Assembly (NCBI RefSeq): GCF_002575655.3
Contig: NC_053041.3
Coordinates: 120,372,318-120,436,317, forward strand
Length of the DNA: 64,000 nucleotides
Direction of reading: 5' to 3'
From: Aegilops tauschii subsp. strangulata
Taxonomy: Eukaryota > Streptophyta > Magnoliopsida > Poales > Poaceae
Positions 21,518 to 33,532 of this stretch are shown here, piece by piece. Position numbers and translations under genes: made by a program. The notes under the pieces were generated by a model, which saw only the letters and a list, made by a program, of their open reading frames with translations, was not told the DNA's origin and did not search any database. How positions within the stretch are numbered: the stretch's first letter is position 1; each line of letters opens with the position of its first letter.

Positions 21518-22573
21518 GAGCATCTACAGCCGGGCAACCCAAATCCGCCTCAAACGCCTGGGCTGCCCGAACCGGTCATTGACCGGTCACGAAATTTCGA
21601 CCCAGAAGGACGCCTCAAACGGACCTCAAACGCCCAGGCTAACCGGCATCCCTCATACCCAGCCCAAATATGGGGTGGATATGAAGGCGCCCGAGCGTGC
21701 CCGGGCGCGTCTGCCACGTCGGACCCGACCCATGCTGGCCCACCCGACCCAACATATATTCCTCCCCATCCGCTCGTCGGACCAAACCCTAGCCACTTCA
21801 CTCCACTCCCCTCCGCCACCCAAGCTCCCGTACGGCGGTCTTCAACTGTCTCCGGCATGGCGGCTAGCGGATCCAAGTCCTTCACCTCCATATCTGTCGA
21901 CCCCGAGCTCATCCCACGCGGCCCTGAGGAGGAGATGGATGTCCGGCTTGCGCTCCGCCACTCCCGAGAGGAGGTTCGTGCCCGACAGCGCTCGGACTCC
22001 TTCCGTCCGGAATCCATTGCGTCCGCCCAAATGGCACATGGATCCGGTGCTAGGTGTGTTGTCGCTGCCCCGCTAGAGGCGGTGCAGTCTATCTCGCGTC
22101 CGAACGCGGTGGGGGACCTGCAACATCTCCGTTGGCACGCTGAGCATCGGGACTCACCATGGGCCTCGTGAGACGAGAACATGGCACGGCGTGCCCGCCG
22201 TGCGAGGCAGCGGACGCATGAGGCGGCGGCGGCCCTCGTGGTGGCAAACGTTGGCGAGGCGGAGTCGCATTCTCCGGCGCCCCGTATGGTGCAGCAGTTC
22301 GAGCGCGGTAGTCGCGTCGTGGTGGACGTCGCCGGCTCGTTCCAGGACGGATCCATCATAGATCTGACGTCAATCGACACCGATCAGGTTTCGGGCTCTG
22401 GCGAGGAAGAGTATGGCTTGGGAGACGGCTATGACTTGAGTCCGGTGAGTCGGCTCGTGTCTCATGCCCTATTCTACCTTGCCGGCGACCGGACCAACAT
22501 CCTGAGGGGCGTCGCCGGCCGCCAGACATGGGCACGGCGGAACCGGACAAGCGGACTGGACAAACTAGCTTAA
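21518..22573 (+). mobile_element. Second Harbinger-like element, head to head with the first
   Basis: Starts GAGCATCTACAGCCGGGC directly after the TTA at 21515-21517 that also closes the first element. The first about 340 bp (cgcctcaaacgcc.., then the open stretch encoding GPNPSHFTPL) is related to the first element's 5' part in inverted orientation. I could not find the right inverted repeat, so the 3' border is unknown; 22573 is the end of the cargo ORF. Confidence 0.6.
21857..22573 (+). pseudogene. Cargo ORF of the second Harbinger-like element, one in-frame stop
   Basis: Starts MAASGSKSFTSISVDPELIP at 21857, in the same position relative to the inverted repeat as the first element's ORF. 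It reads on in one frame to 22573 apart from a TGA at 22169-22171 (PWAS*DENMARRARRARQRT, where Arg/CGA would fit). It contains EEEMDVRLALRHSREEVRAR, an Ala-rich segment and IIDLTSIDTDQ with an acidic stretch GSGEEEYGLGDGYDLSP. GTGAG after DLSP (about 22446) could be a splice donor, in which case the last 42 codons are intronic. Function unknown. The end is unlike that of the first element. Confidence 0.6.
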
Positions 22574-22860
22574 AGCACACCACTAGTTCGCACCTTGAGT
22601 TAAGGTTCCCACCACATCCCTGTCAGCCGTTAGCACAGCGACGTCGTGGAATTCGATTTACAGCGTTTTCTGGATAAACTAGCTTAAAGCACACCACTTG
22701 CAGTGCGAGCGAAAGAGCTAGGCAACGGGGTGCAGATCCAACGTGCTTGATAACAATATCCTTTTTTTAAAGAATTGATAACAATAGGCTAATTAGCAGC
22801 CTTGACGTGGATCATTACTCGTGCTTGATAACTATAGGTTTAGTTAGCAGCCTTGAAGTA
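22558..22860. repeat. Short direct repeats after the second Harbinger-like element
   Basis: AACTAGCTTAAAGCACACCA occurs at about 22564 and 22677, 113 bp apart. A second pair, attagcagccttgacgt and gttagcagccttgaagt, follows at about 22797 and 22842. They look like local tandem duplications or filler DNA at a repaired break, which would explain the missing right end of the element. Confidence 0.55.
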
Positions 22861-22971
22861 GCTGCTCAGTGTAATCAGGTGGCCAAACTAACGGTTTATA
22901 TCCATCTGATGCATGAATAGCCACAACTCTCTTGGGCATGTGCATGCGACTTTTTCTTATCTTTTCAAGAC

Positions 22972-23138
22972 TAATTCCTCTGTTTCTAAATATATGTCTT
23001 TATAGAGATTTAGTTTGAATAACAACTACATATGAATGTATATAAACATATTTTAGAGTGTAGATTCATTCATTTTGCTCTGTATGTAGTTCGTATTGAA
23101 ATATCTGGAAAGACTTATATTTAGAAACGGAGGAAGTA
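22972..23138. mobile_element. Stowaway-type MITE (Tc1/Mariner), TA duplication
   Basis: About 165 bp between two TA dinucleotides. The ends attcctctgtttctaaatat and atatttagaaacggaggaag are inverted repeats of the CTCCYTCCGTTTCTAAATAT type. The internal words (attcattcattttgctctgt, tatgtagttcgta) match the common Triticeae Stowaway group. The ends have drifted from the consensus. Confidence 0.88.
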
Positions 23139-24938
23139 TTATGCATGAAGAATGTCGGCTGCCTACTCCATATGCAGTCTATTATGGCAACTCTTCAGCA
23201 CGCATACACATGACAATAATTTTGACAAACCATGGATATTCCCGGGTGCGGTGAAACTAATGTACAATTTCTACAACAATGAGTCAATTACGTGTATGGA
23301 CCCATTAGCCGTTCATGGTTGGCTGAGCAAGCTCTTCAGTTCTTGAAATTCCGAAAGAATGAGCATGTTGCATTTCTAGGGAAGTGTGGGGATTGCTTCA
23401 ATTTAGCATGGTCTCCGCACGCGCCCCTGATTGGATTTACATTTCTCAGGGGTAGTGTTCAGGTGACAATTTGGGACTGGATAGCAAGCGAAGAGATATT
23501 TTTGTGAGGCGGTCATGTATGTGCTTTGGAATATCTCAAAGGAGCCTAACCGTAGGGTCTTTTCAAAGCAAAAGAACAAAAACTCTTCATCCTCCACCCT
23601 AGCTTTAGGGATTATAACCCGAGAAGCACTTTTTTCCCCCAAAACATTTTGCTTTAGTGATAACTTTTTCTCGGATTTCTACATCATTGTCGGAAGAGAA
23701 TAAATCCTTCTCGTATTCATCTACCTCCATGTTCAAAAGCCAACTAAATAGCAAAAAAGAAAGACTTTTAAGGTCGAGCTTGCAAAAACACCGATTTTCA
23801 ATAATTCTAGAAAGAACCGCCGTTATTCAACAATGATTTTGCAGATACCACCGATCACCCTATAAGCGCTCATTAACACTCATTATGGCACGTGGGATGT
23901 GTCTACAAGTGATGACGTGGTATCAAATGTAAAAGTTATTTGCCTAGACTGTTAAGATAAGCTAAATGCCTAAACAAGCGGTCGCACCAATGCTCAGCTT
24001 GCTGGATTGGCGGCGGGTGAAGTGCCACATGTGGAAATGCTCGATTTTGAGAGTGGCTCGTGGATTCCTTTCCCCATTTGTTCATCAAATCTGCAACAAA
24101 ATACCAAAACAAGGAGATTTACACATGATGTAATTAATTAATGATAAGTAGGCAACTTGAAGAGATATTTCTAAGATAAACCTCAAGAACATCAAGATTA
24201 CACATTGGAAAAGATTAGTGTAAATACAATCATCACTTTTGGGGTCGATTGGTTTGTGTGAGGACTCAGGAGCTTGTTACTCTTGGAGGCCATTACCTCC
24301 TACACGGTTTAGTGGTGTTGACTCGACTATCTCTTCATGAAGCTTGTCAAGCAGGCTGAGTTCTGTTGTGATGTGGTTGTGTAGTTTGCCATCTCCGATG
24401 TGGAGGAGAAGCTATCCATAGTGGATTGATGGACAATTCCTCCAGAGGAGAATGACTCGATCGAGAGAGTCCGTCTTCGGGGCTCCTCGATGGAGAGTAG
24501 AATATCGGTGGATTTTGAAATCCAGGAAAAACATCGAATGCCTCTTATCTGCTTTTCGGTCCTGCGAGCGAGGATGCAATGAAATCAACAACAACAACCA
24601 TCACATGAAACATTAGTGAAAAATACAAGAACAAGCAACCTGAGACAGAATATAACTAAGGGGACAAGGAGTGTACCATCATGTTTACGACCACGACTTC
24701 TAGAGCCCGCCGAACCGAGTCCATCTACACGTAACCCGGTAACAAACAACATGAATAATCGAAACAAATCCTTGATAAATAATGAACACGACATCATGGC
24801 TGCTCGTCGGGAGAAATCGTTCAAAGTAAAGCCAATCCAACCACCAACAACCAACCTGGTTGGAATTAGGACACCCATTGTATATAACGTCCAGAACACA
24901 CCACAATTGAACGAAATGACCGCCCCCAAACTGATTCA
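23139..24938. other. Intergenic DNA, no recognised gene
   Basis: Only short open frames; the longest are about 70-80 codons without a recognised motif (for example FLGKCGDCFNLAWSPHAPLI around 23366-23430). No transposon ends were recognised. It may be low-copy or very old repeat DNA. Confidence 0.4.
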
Positions 24939-24980
<42 letters not shown>

Positions 24981-24982
24981 CG

Positions 24983-25013
<31 letters not shown>
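24939..25013. repeat. CA/CG dinucleotide microsatellite
   Basis: About 75 bp of (CA)n interrupted by a (CG)n core (cacacgcgcgcgcgcacaca). It gives meaningless open frames of alternating His/Thr and Val/Cys. Confidence 0.95.
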
Positions 25014-26417
25014 AACGTGGGACCACAGATCTGGGGAAGAAGGAAAAAGGGCGGCATTCAGACTTGTTGAGATCCGAGAACCAATTCCAGGCGAGTGGGC
25101 CAGCCCAAATAACTCGTCTCTCTCACAATGAAATGGCACGCTCACTCGCTTGCTCAGGAAAAAAAGCCTATGATGTTCCCTCGGCAGACAAAAAGTGAGA
25201 AACCATCTGCCCGAAAATTCTGGCTGCTTTTTCACATATCAAAGAAACATTAAAGTATTCAAAAAAATTGGCATTTCTAAAATGTTGATGGTCTTAAAAA
25301 AATGTTCATGTATTTTAAAATGTCCATAGATTCAAAAAATCTCATTAATAAAAGAAGCTTCAATAACCAAAAATAACCATTCATTTAAAAATCAAAAGGA
25401 AACTGGCAGGAAAATATAAATGAAAAGTAGATAAGATGACAAAAACAATAAATAAATAAAAACCCTAACAAAAACCGGAGAACGAATAATGGAATGGAAA
25501 AAAGAAAGAAACAGAAAAATAGAAACTCCAAAAAGAATATGAACCATAAAAGGTCCGCTAAACCAAAAGAAATTCGGAAGAACGTACGGGAAAATATTTT
25601 AGACAAGCATACGGGAAACAAATAAAAATTGGTTGGAACCCATAAAAAATTGATTGGAGTCCCCCTAGTGGGATGGCCATGACAGATATGTTTACCTTCA
25701 AGCCTACTATTCTTTGAAGAATTTTTTGAATAGTTCCTATAGGTTACTCACTACGAAGCGCTATAGAAAGGGCCAATTTGGCATTAGGTTACCGAGCATC
25801 CTGGATCAGTTTTACATATTTTCCTTCCGATTTTCTCCTTTTGTAATGTTTTCAGAAGTTTTATTTTATTTATATTACTTTCTTATTTTATTTTCATTTT
25901 ATATTCAAGTTTATTTGGTTTTCCCATTTCCCGTTTTTCTTGTTTTTTATTTTTGTTCCTTGGTTTTCTCCGATGGTTATTTCATTAGTTTTATAACTAT
26001 TAAATAAAAAATATATATTTTAATATGTGATTAGCTTTTTTTAGTTACATGTTAATGCTTCATTATATATGTTAACTAGTTTTAATATATGATGAGAATT
26101 TTAAAATACACGGTGAATGTTTTTAAACACAGGATGAACATCCTGTAAAGATACACCGAACATTTGGTAAATACACGATGATTGTTTTCTAGCTACATTT
26201 TATTATACAAATTTATTTTATCATATTATTTTTATTAACATATTTTTTGAATATTTGAAATCTTTTTTTCATGACAAAGGTATAACGTGCTGGAAGAAAC
26301 ATGGATGAAACAGAAAAAATAACGAAGAAAACCGCTAGAAAGGAGGAGATTTGGGAGGGGTGGTCGGTCACTTCTTGGACAAACCTAATTAGCAGCGCTT
26401 ATGCGCGCGTACTCAAC

Positions 26418-26501
26418 TACTCCCTCTGTCCCGTAATATAAGAGCGTTTTGACACTAAAACTAGTGTCAAAACGCTCTTATATTACGGGACGGAGGGAGT
26501 A
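26418..26501. mobile_element. Near-perfect hairpin Stowaway MITE, 84 bp
   Basis: Starts TActccctctgtcccgtaat and ends attacgggacggagggagTA, with the arms meeting at ttttgacactaaaactagtg. The arms are complementary over about 40 bp with about one mismatch, and TA duplications flank it. It is a very young or compact insertion. Confidence 0.93.
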
Positions 26502-27684
26502 TGTGACAAGCGAGCACGCAGCGCTCTGGATTTTCCAGGCTGCATAGATGCCGCAGTTCGTTCTTTAAAGTTACATGTTCACACTTTTTTATTTTCATGG
26601 CCTAATCTGAGTTGGCTTTCTTAGAGGGTCAGGCCTAGGCCCATAGACAAATGATACGAAGTTTCGTTTTGCCTGTTCCACACCCATATTTTGCACTACC
26701 TTTCCAAGAAAGAAAATGTGGCATGCCTACGTCTCGCTTACGGAGAATCTGTAACTCAGCCGCAGCGACGCCCTAAATAAGCTGGCCCATAATCCACAGA
26801 TACACATACATTATTATTTTTGTTTTATATTTATATTTACATTTAAATTTTTTTATAAATATATATATATATTCCGAAAAACTTGATGTACTTAATTTAT
26901 TATTAAATGATCACCACGAATTTGGAAGATGTGTAAAATAGTATAATTTGAAGAAAAAAAAGTTAATAGCGTTGTAGAATCCTGTTAGTAAAAACTGTTC
27001 ACATATTTCAAAAAGGTGAACCCAACATTTTTAAAAAAAATTATACAATTAACAAAATGCATAATTATAAAAAATGTTCCATTCCAAATAAGTAAATAAT
27101 TCTATCCATTCCATAATATTTTTAAACCATGAAAATAATTACGAAAAGGAAGGAGTACATTTCAAAAATGTTGACTTGTTTTGGAAATGTCTTTGTGACA
27201 TTTTAAAATGTAAAGGAAAGTTTGAATAGTTTAAAAATATTATCCATGTTATTTAAAAAATGTTTCAGCTTGTATTTGAACTTTCCTAAAAATATATTCA
27301 AAAACATTTATTTGAAAAAATGCTAATCATGTATTTAGAAAAAATTAAACATATATAAAAATTATTTTAGAAGTATATCGATAAACTTACAATGTGTATG
27401 AAAAAAATTAGATTCAAAAGAAATATCTGAAATGATGTTGATCATATATTTGAAAAATATTAAACATGTATAAAAATTATTCCTGTTGTACACGAAAAAT
27501 GCATAATGTGCGAATTGACTCCTTCGCGACCGGTCGCTGCAGCGCTCGATTCGAACCAGCGCGCAGGGCAAAACCAAAAGGATTTCTAGGCGGGGCCCAC
27601 GACGTGTGACAACCAGCCAACAAGGGATTGTGCGCATCCACAAGAAACCACGATCGTGAAGGCCCACCCAAAATCAACACTAAT

Positions 27685-27710
27685 CCCCCACCCCCCCCCC
27701 CCCCCCCCCC
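27685..27710. repeat. Homopolymer C tract
   Basis: Twenty consecutive C at 27691-27710, preceded by ccccca. Length at such tracts is unreliable in assemblies. Confidence 0.9.
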
Positions 27711-28292
27711 GATTTGCAGGAGGGCCCACCTTACTTAATCCCCTAATCCTCTAAGGAAACAACCACGTACTTTCTAAATTGGAGTTGTCGGAAACTGGGC
27801 GCTCCAACAAGCGCGCGCGAGTTAGCAATCCCCCATAATGTGTATAAAAAAGGTAGACATGTATTGAAAAAATGGAAGGGGACAAATTAAAATAATGAGA
27901 AAAAACCCGATCAAAACTTAAGAAAAGAAACAAAAAAAAAGAAAAAGCGCAAAAGAAAACGGAAAAGGACAATAAAAAACCAAAGAACCGAGAAAACGAA
28001 AACGAAAAACACACATAAAAAATTCGCGCAGAGCTAGCTATAGTACTGGACTAACCCAATAGCGTCGCCCAAGAGGCGAGGCGGAGCTACATCTTGCACT
28101 AAGTAAGATATAGTTACAACGCTCGCATACAGGGAGACCAATGGTCCCATCGCCTTACGATCGTTATAGCGGGCTGGCCCTAGAGCCATAACGTTACTTA
28201 GGTTCTTCATGCTGGTTTATTTTTTGAATCATTTGCTTTTTTTTCTCCGTTCATTCTTTTTATCCATTTTAAACTTATGTTTATGTACTCAA

Positions 28293-28382
28293 TACTCCCT
28301 CCATCCCAATTTTTGTTCTTTGATTTGTCTAGTGACGGATGTATCTAGACAAATATAAGACAAATTGTTTGGAACGGAGGTA
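28293..28382. mobile_element. Stowaway-type MITE, about 90 bp
   Basis: TActccctccatcccaattt at the left and ttgtttggaacggaggTA at the right, TA-flanked. The inverted internal words gtctagtgacgg and gtatctagacaaat match a short Triticeae Stowaway subfamily. The right arm has diverged. Confidence 0.8.
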
Positions 28383-29500
28383 ATATATTTTAATACATAT
28401 ACTCCCAAAATCTAATTTTTTTTATTGTTCACGGTTTATTTATAGAATGTTAACGCAAAGTAAAAACGTTGTCTTGGCAATTTTTACAAAGTGTTCATAC
28501 TATTCGACAAAATGTTTGAGATATTAAAAAAATGTTCACGTTTTTCAAGAAAATGGTCATGATATTGACAAAAACAGTTATATTATGTAAAAAATGAAAA
28601 TTGCGTAATTCATAAAGATCCTATGGTTCAAAAAAATCGTGACATTAAAAAATGTTTATGTAGTTCAAATATTTGTTCGTGAAATTTACAATAATATGTA
28701 CACAATGTACAAAAATGTTTGCATAATGTGTGAAACTATCCAACATGTATTTGACTTGTATCAAAAGAAGTTCAGCATGTATTTGTGAAAATGTTCATCA
28801 TGTATTTTAAAATAATGTTTAAGTTGTATCTGAGAAGTATTTCACATGTATTAAAAAATTCAACTTCTATTTGAAAAATCTTTAACAAGTGCTTACAAAA
28901 ATGCAAACATGTATTTGGAAAAATGTTCATCATGTTTTTTTTTTGCGGAGATGTTCATCATGTATTTGAAAAATATTCAGCGGGTACACAAAATATTCAA
29001 CATGTATTTGGAAAATGTCCATCATGTATTACATAAAAATGATCAAGGTGTATATGAAAAGAAAATCGCTTGTAAAAATGTTCAATGTGTATTGAAAAAT
29101 GTCCAAATATGTGTTTTAAAAAATTATCATGTATTTGTAAAATAGTCCATGTTTCTAAAAAAAGTTGAGCATTTATAAAACAAATGTACAGGGTATTAAA
29201 ATTCGAAATGTGTTTGAAAAATAAATAAATAAATAATGGAAAACAAAACAGAAACAGAAAGTAAAATCGATGTATACCATACACAAGGAAAATAAAAAAA
29301 AACACGTGGAATCTTCCCAAGACCAATGGAAACCCAAAAGAAAAACCAGAAGAAAAGTGAGAGAAAACGAGACATTAAAAACCAAATGGAATCCGCTGAA
29401 TAACAATTTGAAAAAACCACGTGGGAGTTTCTAAAACCGATACGTTCATAGAACATTCCCAAAACCGTGCTATTGGGCCGAGAAACCAAGGGAAATCTTT

Positions 29501-31959
29501 GAGGTGAGGCTAGCTTCCATCTTGCGGTAGGCGAGATGAAGCTGTTGCCAAGAAAATGGGGTTCTGCATAATTTTTGGGGCAAACAGTGATGGGTGAGCT
29601 TCAACAAGGATTGGGGAGAAAATGTGTGCCCGACAGCCCGAGGGATTGCTTAAGAATTCCACAGCAGATTTTTTTATATTTAGAATAAAAGGGCAACGCC
29701 CCTGTTCCATTCCAACTGAGGTTCGGCTCTGCGCATGTCCCGCCACAAGGAAGCCCGACGGGCAGGGGACGCCCATCCCATCCGCAGGATGATGTGGGCT
29801 GGACAGGACGTGAGATTTCAGCACTAGCTCTAGCAGTCCGGATGATGAATTTATGCAGCGGGGTCCATAACGAAGAAGAAACCATGTGTGGTTCATCAGA
29901 TGCGTCGTCCCCCGCATTGACGCTTGCGTACAAAGTGCGGCGCAGCTCGTGCTCGTACGTACTCCTCGTCTAATCGTGCTGGCATGCATGAATCTATCTA
30001 CTGGACCTGGCTACGCCGCTAGAGAGGCCCTGAACCGAGCCGGACTCCAAAACACTCTCAAGCTCTACTGAATGCCAACGGCAGTACTATTAACACAGAT
30101 CACAGCAAATGGAGGGCCCCAGATGAGCTAGCTCGCGCGGTCCATCCAGGGCCCTCCCCCTCGTATGGCCCTGCCAACCCACTCACGTTCCAGAGAGCGC
30201 TAGCTTAGCTGCAGACTTGTCGGGGGCCCAGCCGCAGTTGCTCGAGGTGGCATGGTCAACAACGGTGTTGGTGGAACGGGTTTTCAGAGACCCCTCCACC
30301 TCCAGTGGCCGAGGGGATCGAATACGAGGAGATCTCCGGCCGCCGCCGCCGACAAGCCGGCAGGCACGAATCCGCTGCGGCTCGAAAGACACTTCTCTGT
30401 CTGTCAACGAATTCGGTTATCCGTCAGACCAACAGGACCCACGCGCTTCACACAAAAATCTAGGCATAGCTGGGTCTGGTTTCTTCGTCTCGCAGCGGTG
30501 CAGTTAGATCGACGAGCTGGCTTAATTAGCCGATCCCTTTGCGTGCGCGAGTGTCTCGCGTACGACAGTAACACGCTACTAGTTCGTCACACGTAATCGC
30601 GTATTGTACTCCAGTGCTTAGTGCATCCAAATTGGGCAAGTTTACTTAATCAGTTGCGCGGCTGTGGGTGGGTGGTCCCGTAGCTAGTTTGTAACACCGG
30701 TGACCCGCACGTGAAGCCTCGTCGGCAGGTACATAAAAAAAGGATAGAGGAAGTACGTACATAAAGTGCAGTACATACGGTCGTACACCATACGGGGCGT
30801 AGGTCACCTCCTACATCAACGGCCGGCAACACAGCAGGGCTAGGTACGTAGCTAGGTGACCAGTGGTGTACGTTGAGCATGTCGTGCCGCACAGCTAGCT
30901 GGACCGATCCTGGCTGGATTCGTGCGAGTAGACTAATCATGTATGCAATGCAACGGCACCTCTTGCAACTCGGCGTATATATATACACACACGCGAACGG
31001 CACATGGCGTTACTGGCGAGCCTTCCTGGCTCCTGCACATGCCTTGCCGGCCGCCTGCTCTGCATCCACTGGACCAGGGCTAGCCTATTGTCTAAACCAT
31101 CAGGTCCAAATGCACGGCACATTCGTGGCTTCGTGCTTTGCCATGACACTCTCACAATTAACCAATGATTAACCCTCTGCACCGTATTGATGGAACATCA
31201 TCTCCCATCGACCAGCAGTGTCACAGCGATCGATCATGTGTTCGAAATCCTCGGACGTACGCGGCGATCGGCCGTAAAGCCCAGCTATCTTTTGCATGGG
31301 TGCACGCGTACGAACAACCGATGCATGCATGCATCCTCGACAAGGCCCTTTTTGCTGTACGTGGATTCCACTACAGGTGATTTCGTGGTGTAGTTCATTA
31401 AGTAGCTATGGACGTCATCTCCTGTCGGTCAGTTCCTTCAACAGCAGAGATTAATTAATTAGTAGGACTGGCAATGCTATACTGCTACAGTGACCAGACC
31501 AGCATACAAAGTGCGCAATTTTGTGTTACGGTTACGGACAATCATGCATGTTCGTACCTACTACGTACGGCTGGGTTACGAGGCACCATAGATCCCGGAG
31601 CTGGTCCTCCATTACCCCTAGACCACTATGATTAATTGGAGTAAGATATGCTTACCTCTCTTGATCGATCTGTTCTCCAGCTAAGGAGCTTCAGTTTCTC
31701 ACGTCGGGGTCCTTTATGGAGGCGTCGGCTTGGGGTAGGGTTGGGAATGGAGTGCTGCAATGTGTGGGTTGGTGGCGGCTGCGGTGCATTGCGTCCTCGG
31801 ATGCCCGGCGGCGGTGGAAGCAGGGGGTGTGAGTCTTGTTAACCTTCAGTGGCGGCTGCACTGCTGCGTTCGTGCTTGCCGGTCGTTGAGCAGCATCCTT
31901 GTGGGTCTCCCCCTCCGGCAATGGCGCCACTGGATTGTGGCAGAGCCAATGGTTTCATC
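29501..31959. other. Low-complexity-free intergenic region, no recognised gene
   Basis: GC is more balanced and the DNA looks less repetitive than its flanks, with many gtacgtac, tagctagc and gcatgcat words. Several open frames of 70-160 codons exist on both strands but none has a motif, codon bias or homology that I recognise. If any low-copy host sequence is present in the window it is most likely here. Confidence 0.4.
30975..31168 (+). other. TATA-like site followed by a 54-codon ORF (candidate only)
   Basis: GTATATATATACA at 30975-30987 is followed 17 bp later by ATG (31004) in the context cacATGgcg. The ORF runs 54 codons to the TGA at 31166-31168 (starts MALLASLPGSCTCLAGRLLC). TATA-to-ATG spacing is too short for a normal plant leader (about 30 bp would be needed before the start of transcription). 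Coding status is doubtful. Confidence 0.15.
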
Positions 31960-32506
31960 CCAGTGGCGGACCTAGCCCATTGGGCCAGGGTGGGCCAGTA
32001 GTGTACTGTCATATACACTTATTTTTTTCTTTTATTTTTTAGCTTTTCTCCTATGGCCACCCTCTACCTCCGTCACTGTTTCAGCCTACAAGGCTCGATC
32101 CCAAGGGCGGAGCTACAGGGTGGCCAGCAGCGGCGAATCCAGAAAGAAAATGGAGTGAGGGCTCAAAAGTTAATGACGAGTAAATCAAACGCCTTTAAGA
32201 AGAAAACATCAATTTTCTCCTAATCCCTTTGTGCAAATAAGCTCAAACTTTACCAGATTGCTACTGGTCATATGTACTATTTACTAGAGTTTTTTTTTAG
32301 AATTTTTAAAAATATGAAATTTTGAACCAAAATTAGGATATGAGCAAAATAGCTGTAATCTCCTAATCATATTGTCAAAATAAGCTTACAATTTCCCAGA
32401 TTACTACTGTAAGCATGTAGTATTTACTGGAATATTTTTGATTTTTTTTCTAAATGACAATTTATGAACCAAAATATGGACATTTTGTCAAAATAGCTAT
32501 TATATG
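31960..32506. repeat. Transposon remnant with a 142-145 bp tandem duplication
   Basis: Segments such as cagtggcggacctagcccat (31961) and gggcggagctacagggtggc (about 32104) resemble a terminal motif common to several plant DNA transposons. From 32217 a unit starting ctcctaatc and containing cagattgctactg and tactatttactagag is repeated at 32359 (ctcctaatca, cagattactactg, agtatttactgg). A third unit begins about 32488 (caaaatagctattatatg) and is cut by CACTA-A at 32507. Confidence 0.6.
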
Positions 32507-32524
32507 CACTACAGGAATCAGGAA

Positions 32525-33024
32525 CTTTGCCGTCTGCCATGGCTAACGGCAAAGGCCTTTGCCGTCAGCTAGCAGACGGCACCACATCCGGCTGAACAAA
32601 CTACGGCAAAGGGCACTTTGCCGTCTGCCTGCAAAGGTCTTTGCCGTCTCTGACAGCAGACGGCAAAGGGCCTGGACGGCACATGTGGCAGCTTAGGTCC
32701 GTTAAGGGGTTAACGACGTGCTTTGCCGTCTGCTGGCAGACGGCAAAGACCTTTGCATTGTTGTCGTCTGCCAGCAGACGACAAAGTGCCCAAATAGGCC
32801 AGCCCAGATGCCCCCTCAGCCCCCAGGTAGCTGCCACGTGGCATGCTATGCCGTCTGCTGGCAGACGGGAAAGATGCAAAGGTCTTTGCCGTCTGCTGGC
32901 AGACGGCAAAGCAACCATATAGGCCAGCCCAGTGCGCCCCCAGGTTGACAGGTAGCTGCCACGTGGCAGCTTTGCCGTCTGCTAGCTGATGGCAAAGCTC
33001 TTTGCCGTCTGCTGGCAGACGGCA
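32525..33024. repeat. CACTA-A subterminal repeats (TTTGCCGTCTGC both orientations)
   Basis: CTTTGCCGTCTGC and its complement GCAGACGGCAAAG occur about twenty times, frequently back to back as ctgctggcagacggcaaag palindromes. Subterminal arrays of this type bind the element-encoded TNPA-like protein in En/Spm systems; that role here is by analogy. Confidence 0.9.
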
Positions 33025-33084
33025 AAGAGCCTGTATAGCCCCTGTTTTTTCTGTTTTTTATTAAATTTAATCAATTTCACAGAA

Positions 33085-33219
<135 letters not shown>

Positions 33220-33532
33220 TTTGAAAATACTTTCAACAAGTATACCAACACATATACATACCAAATCATATCCCTGCCATATGGATATGATCATCCAACA
33301 CATATACATACCAAATCAAAAGTCCACATGCAACATATATAGCTAGCCAACATATCCAACAACAAGCATACAATGGTTTCATCCATACATACATATATAG
33401 GCAGCAAGTTTCACATTGTTCATCCTACAAAATCAAAACAAAAAGGAAGCACAAGGAGAAGAGTAGACTCCATCAACGCAAGCTTCCTCATCTAAAGCAA
33501 ATCTGCAAATTGGGAAAGAAGAAAGTTATAAG

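Larger units (their letters stand above)
25014..29500. other. AT-rich intergenic region with many short degenerate repeats
   Basis: No gene. Dispersed words such as aaaaatgttcatcatgtatt, ttcaaaaaatg and their complements recur at 25240-25400, 26090-26180, 27000-27480 and 28480-29180, on both strands. This is a pattern seen in old Triticeae DNA transposon remnants. A GC-rich island at 27500-27830 contains gcgaccggtcgc. Two segments, ggcgaggcggagctacatct at about 28075 and gtgaggctagcttccatctt at about 29505, are similar and in the same orientation. Two MITEs and a C run lie inside (listed separately). Confidence 0.5.

Noticed and set aside
21550..22380. 276-codon minus-strand frame
   Set aside because: Antisense shadow of the GC-rich cargo ORF on the plus strand, whose leader and start match the sister element.
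24616..25131. 171-codon open frame on the plus strand
   Set aside because: Its middle is the CA/CG microsatellite and the rest has no motif or codon signal.
29510..29989. 159-codon minus-strand frame as a possible host gene
   Set aside because: No recognisable domain, no splice or promoter context and unremarkable composition; not supportable.
30873..31172. 99-codon frame near a TATA-like site
   Set aside because: No domain; several overlapping frames are equally open and the TATA-to-ATG distance is unsuitable.
32525..33024. Regular short palindromic repeats with spacers, superficially like a CRISPR array
   Set aside because: The repeats occur in both orientations with irregular spacing and follow a CACTACAGG terminus; they are CACTA subterminal repeats in a plant genome.
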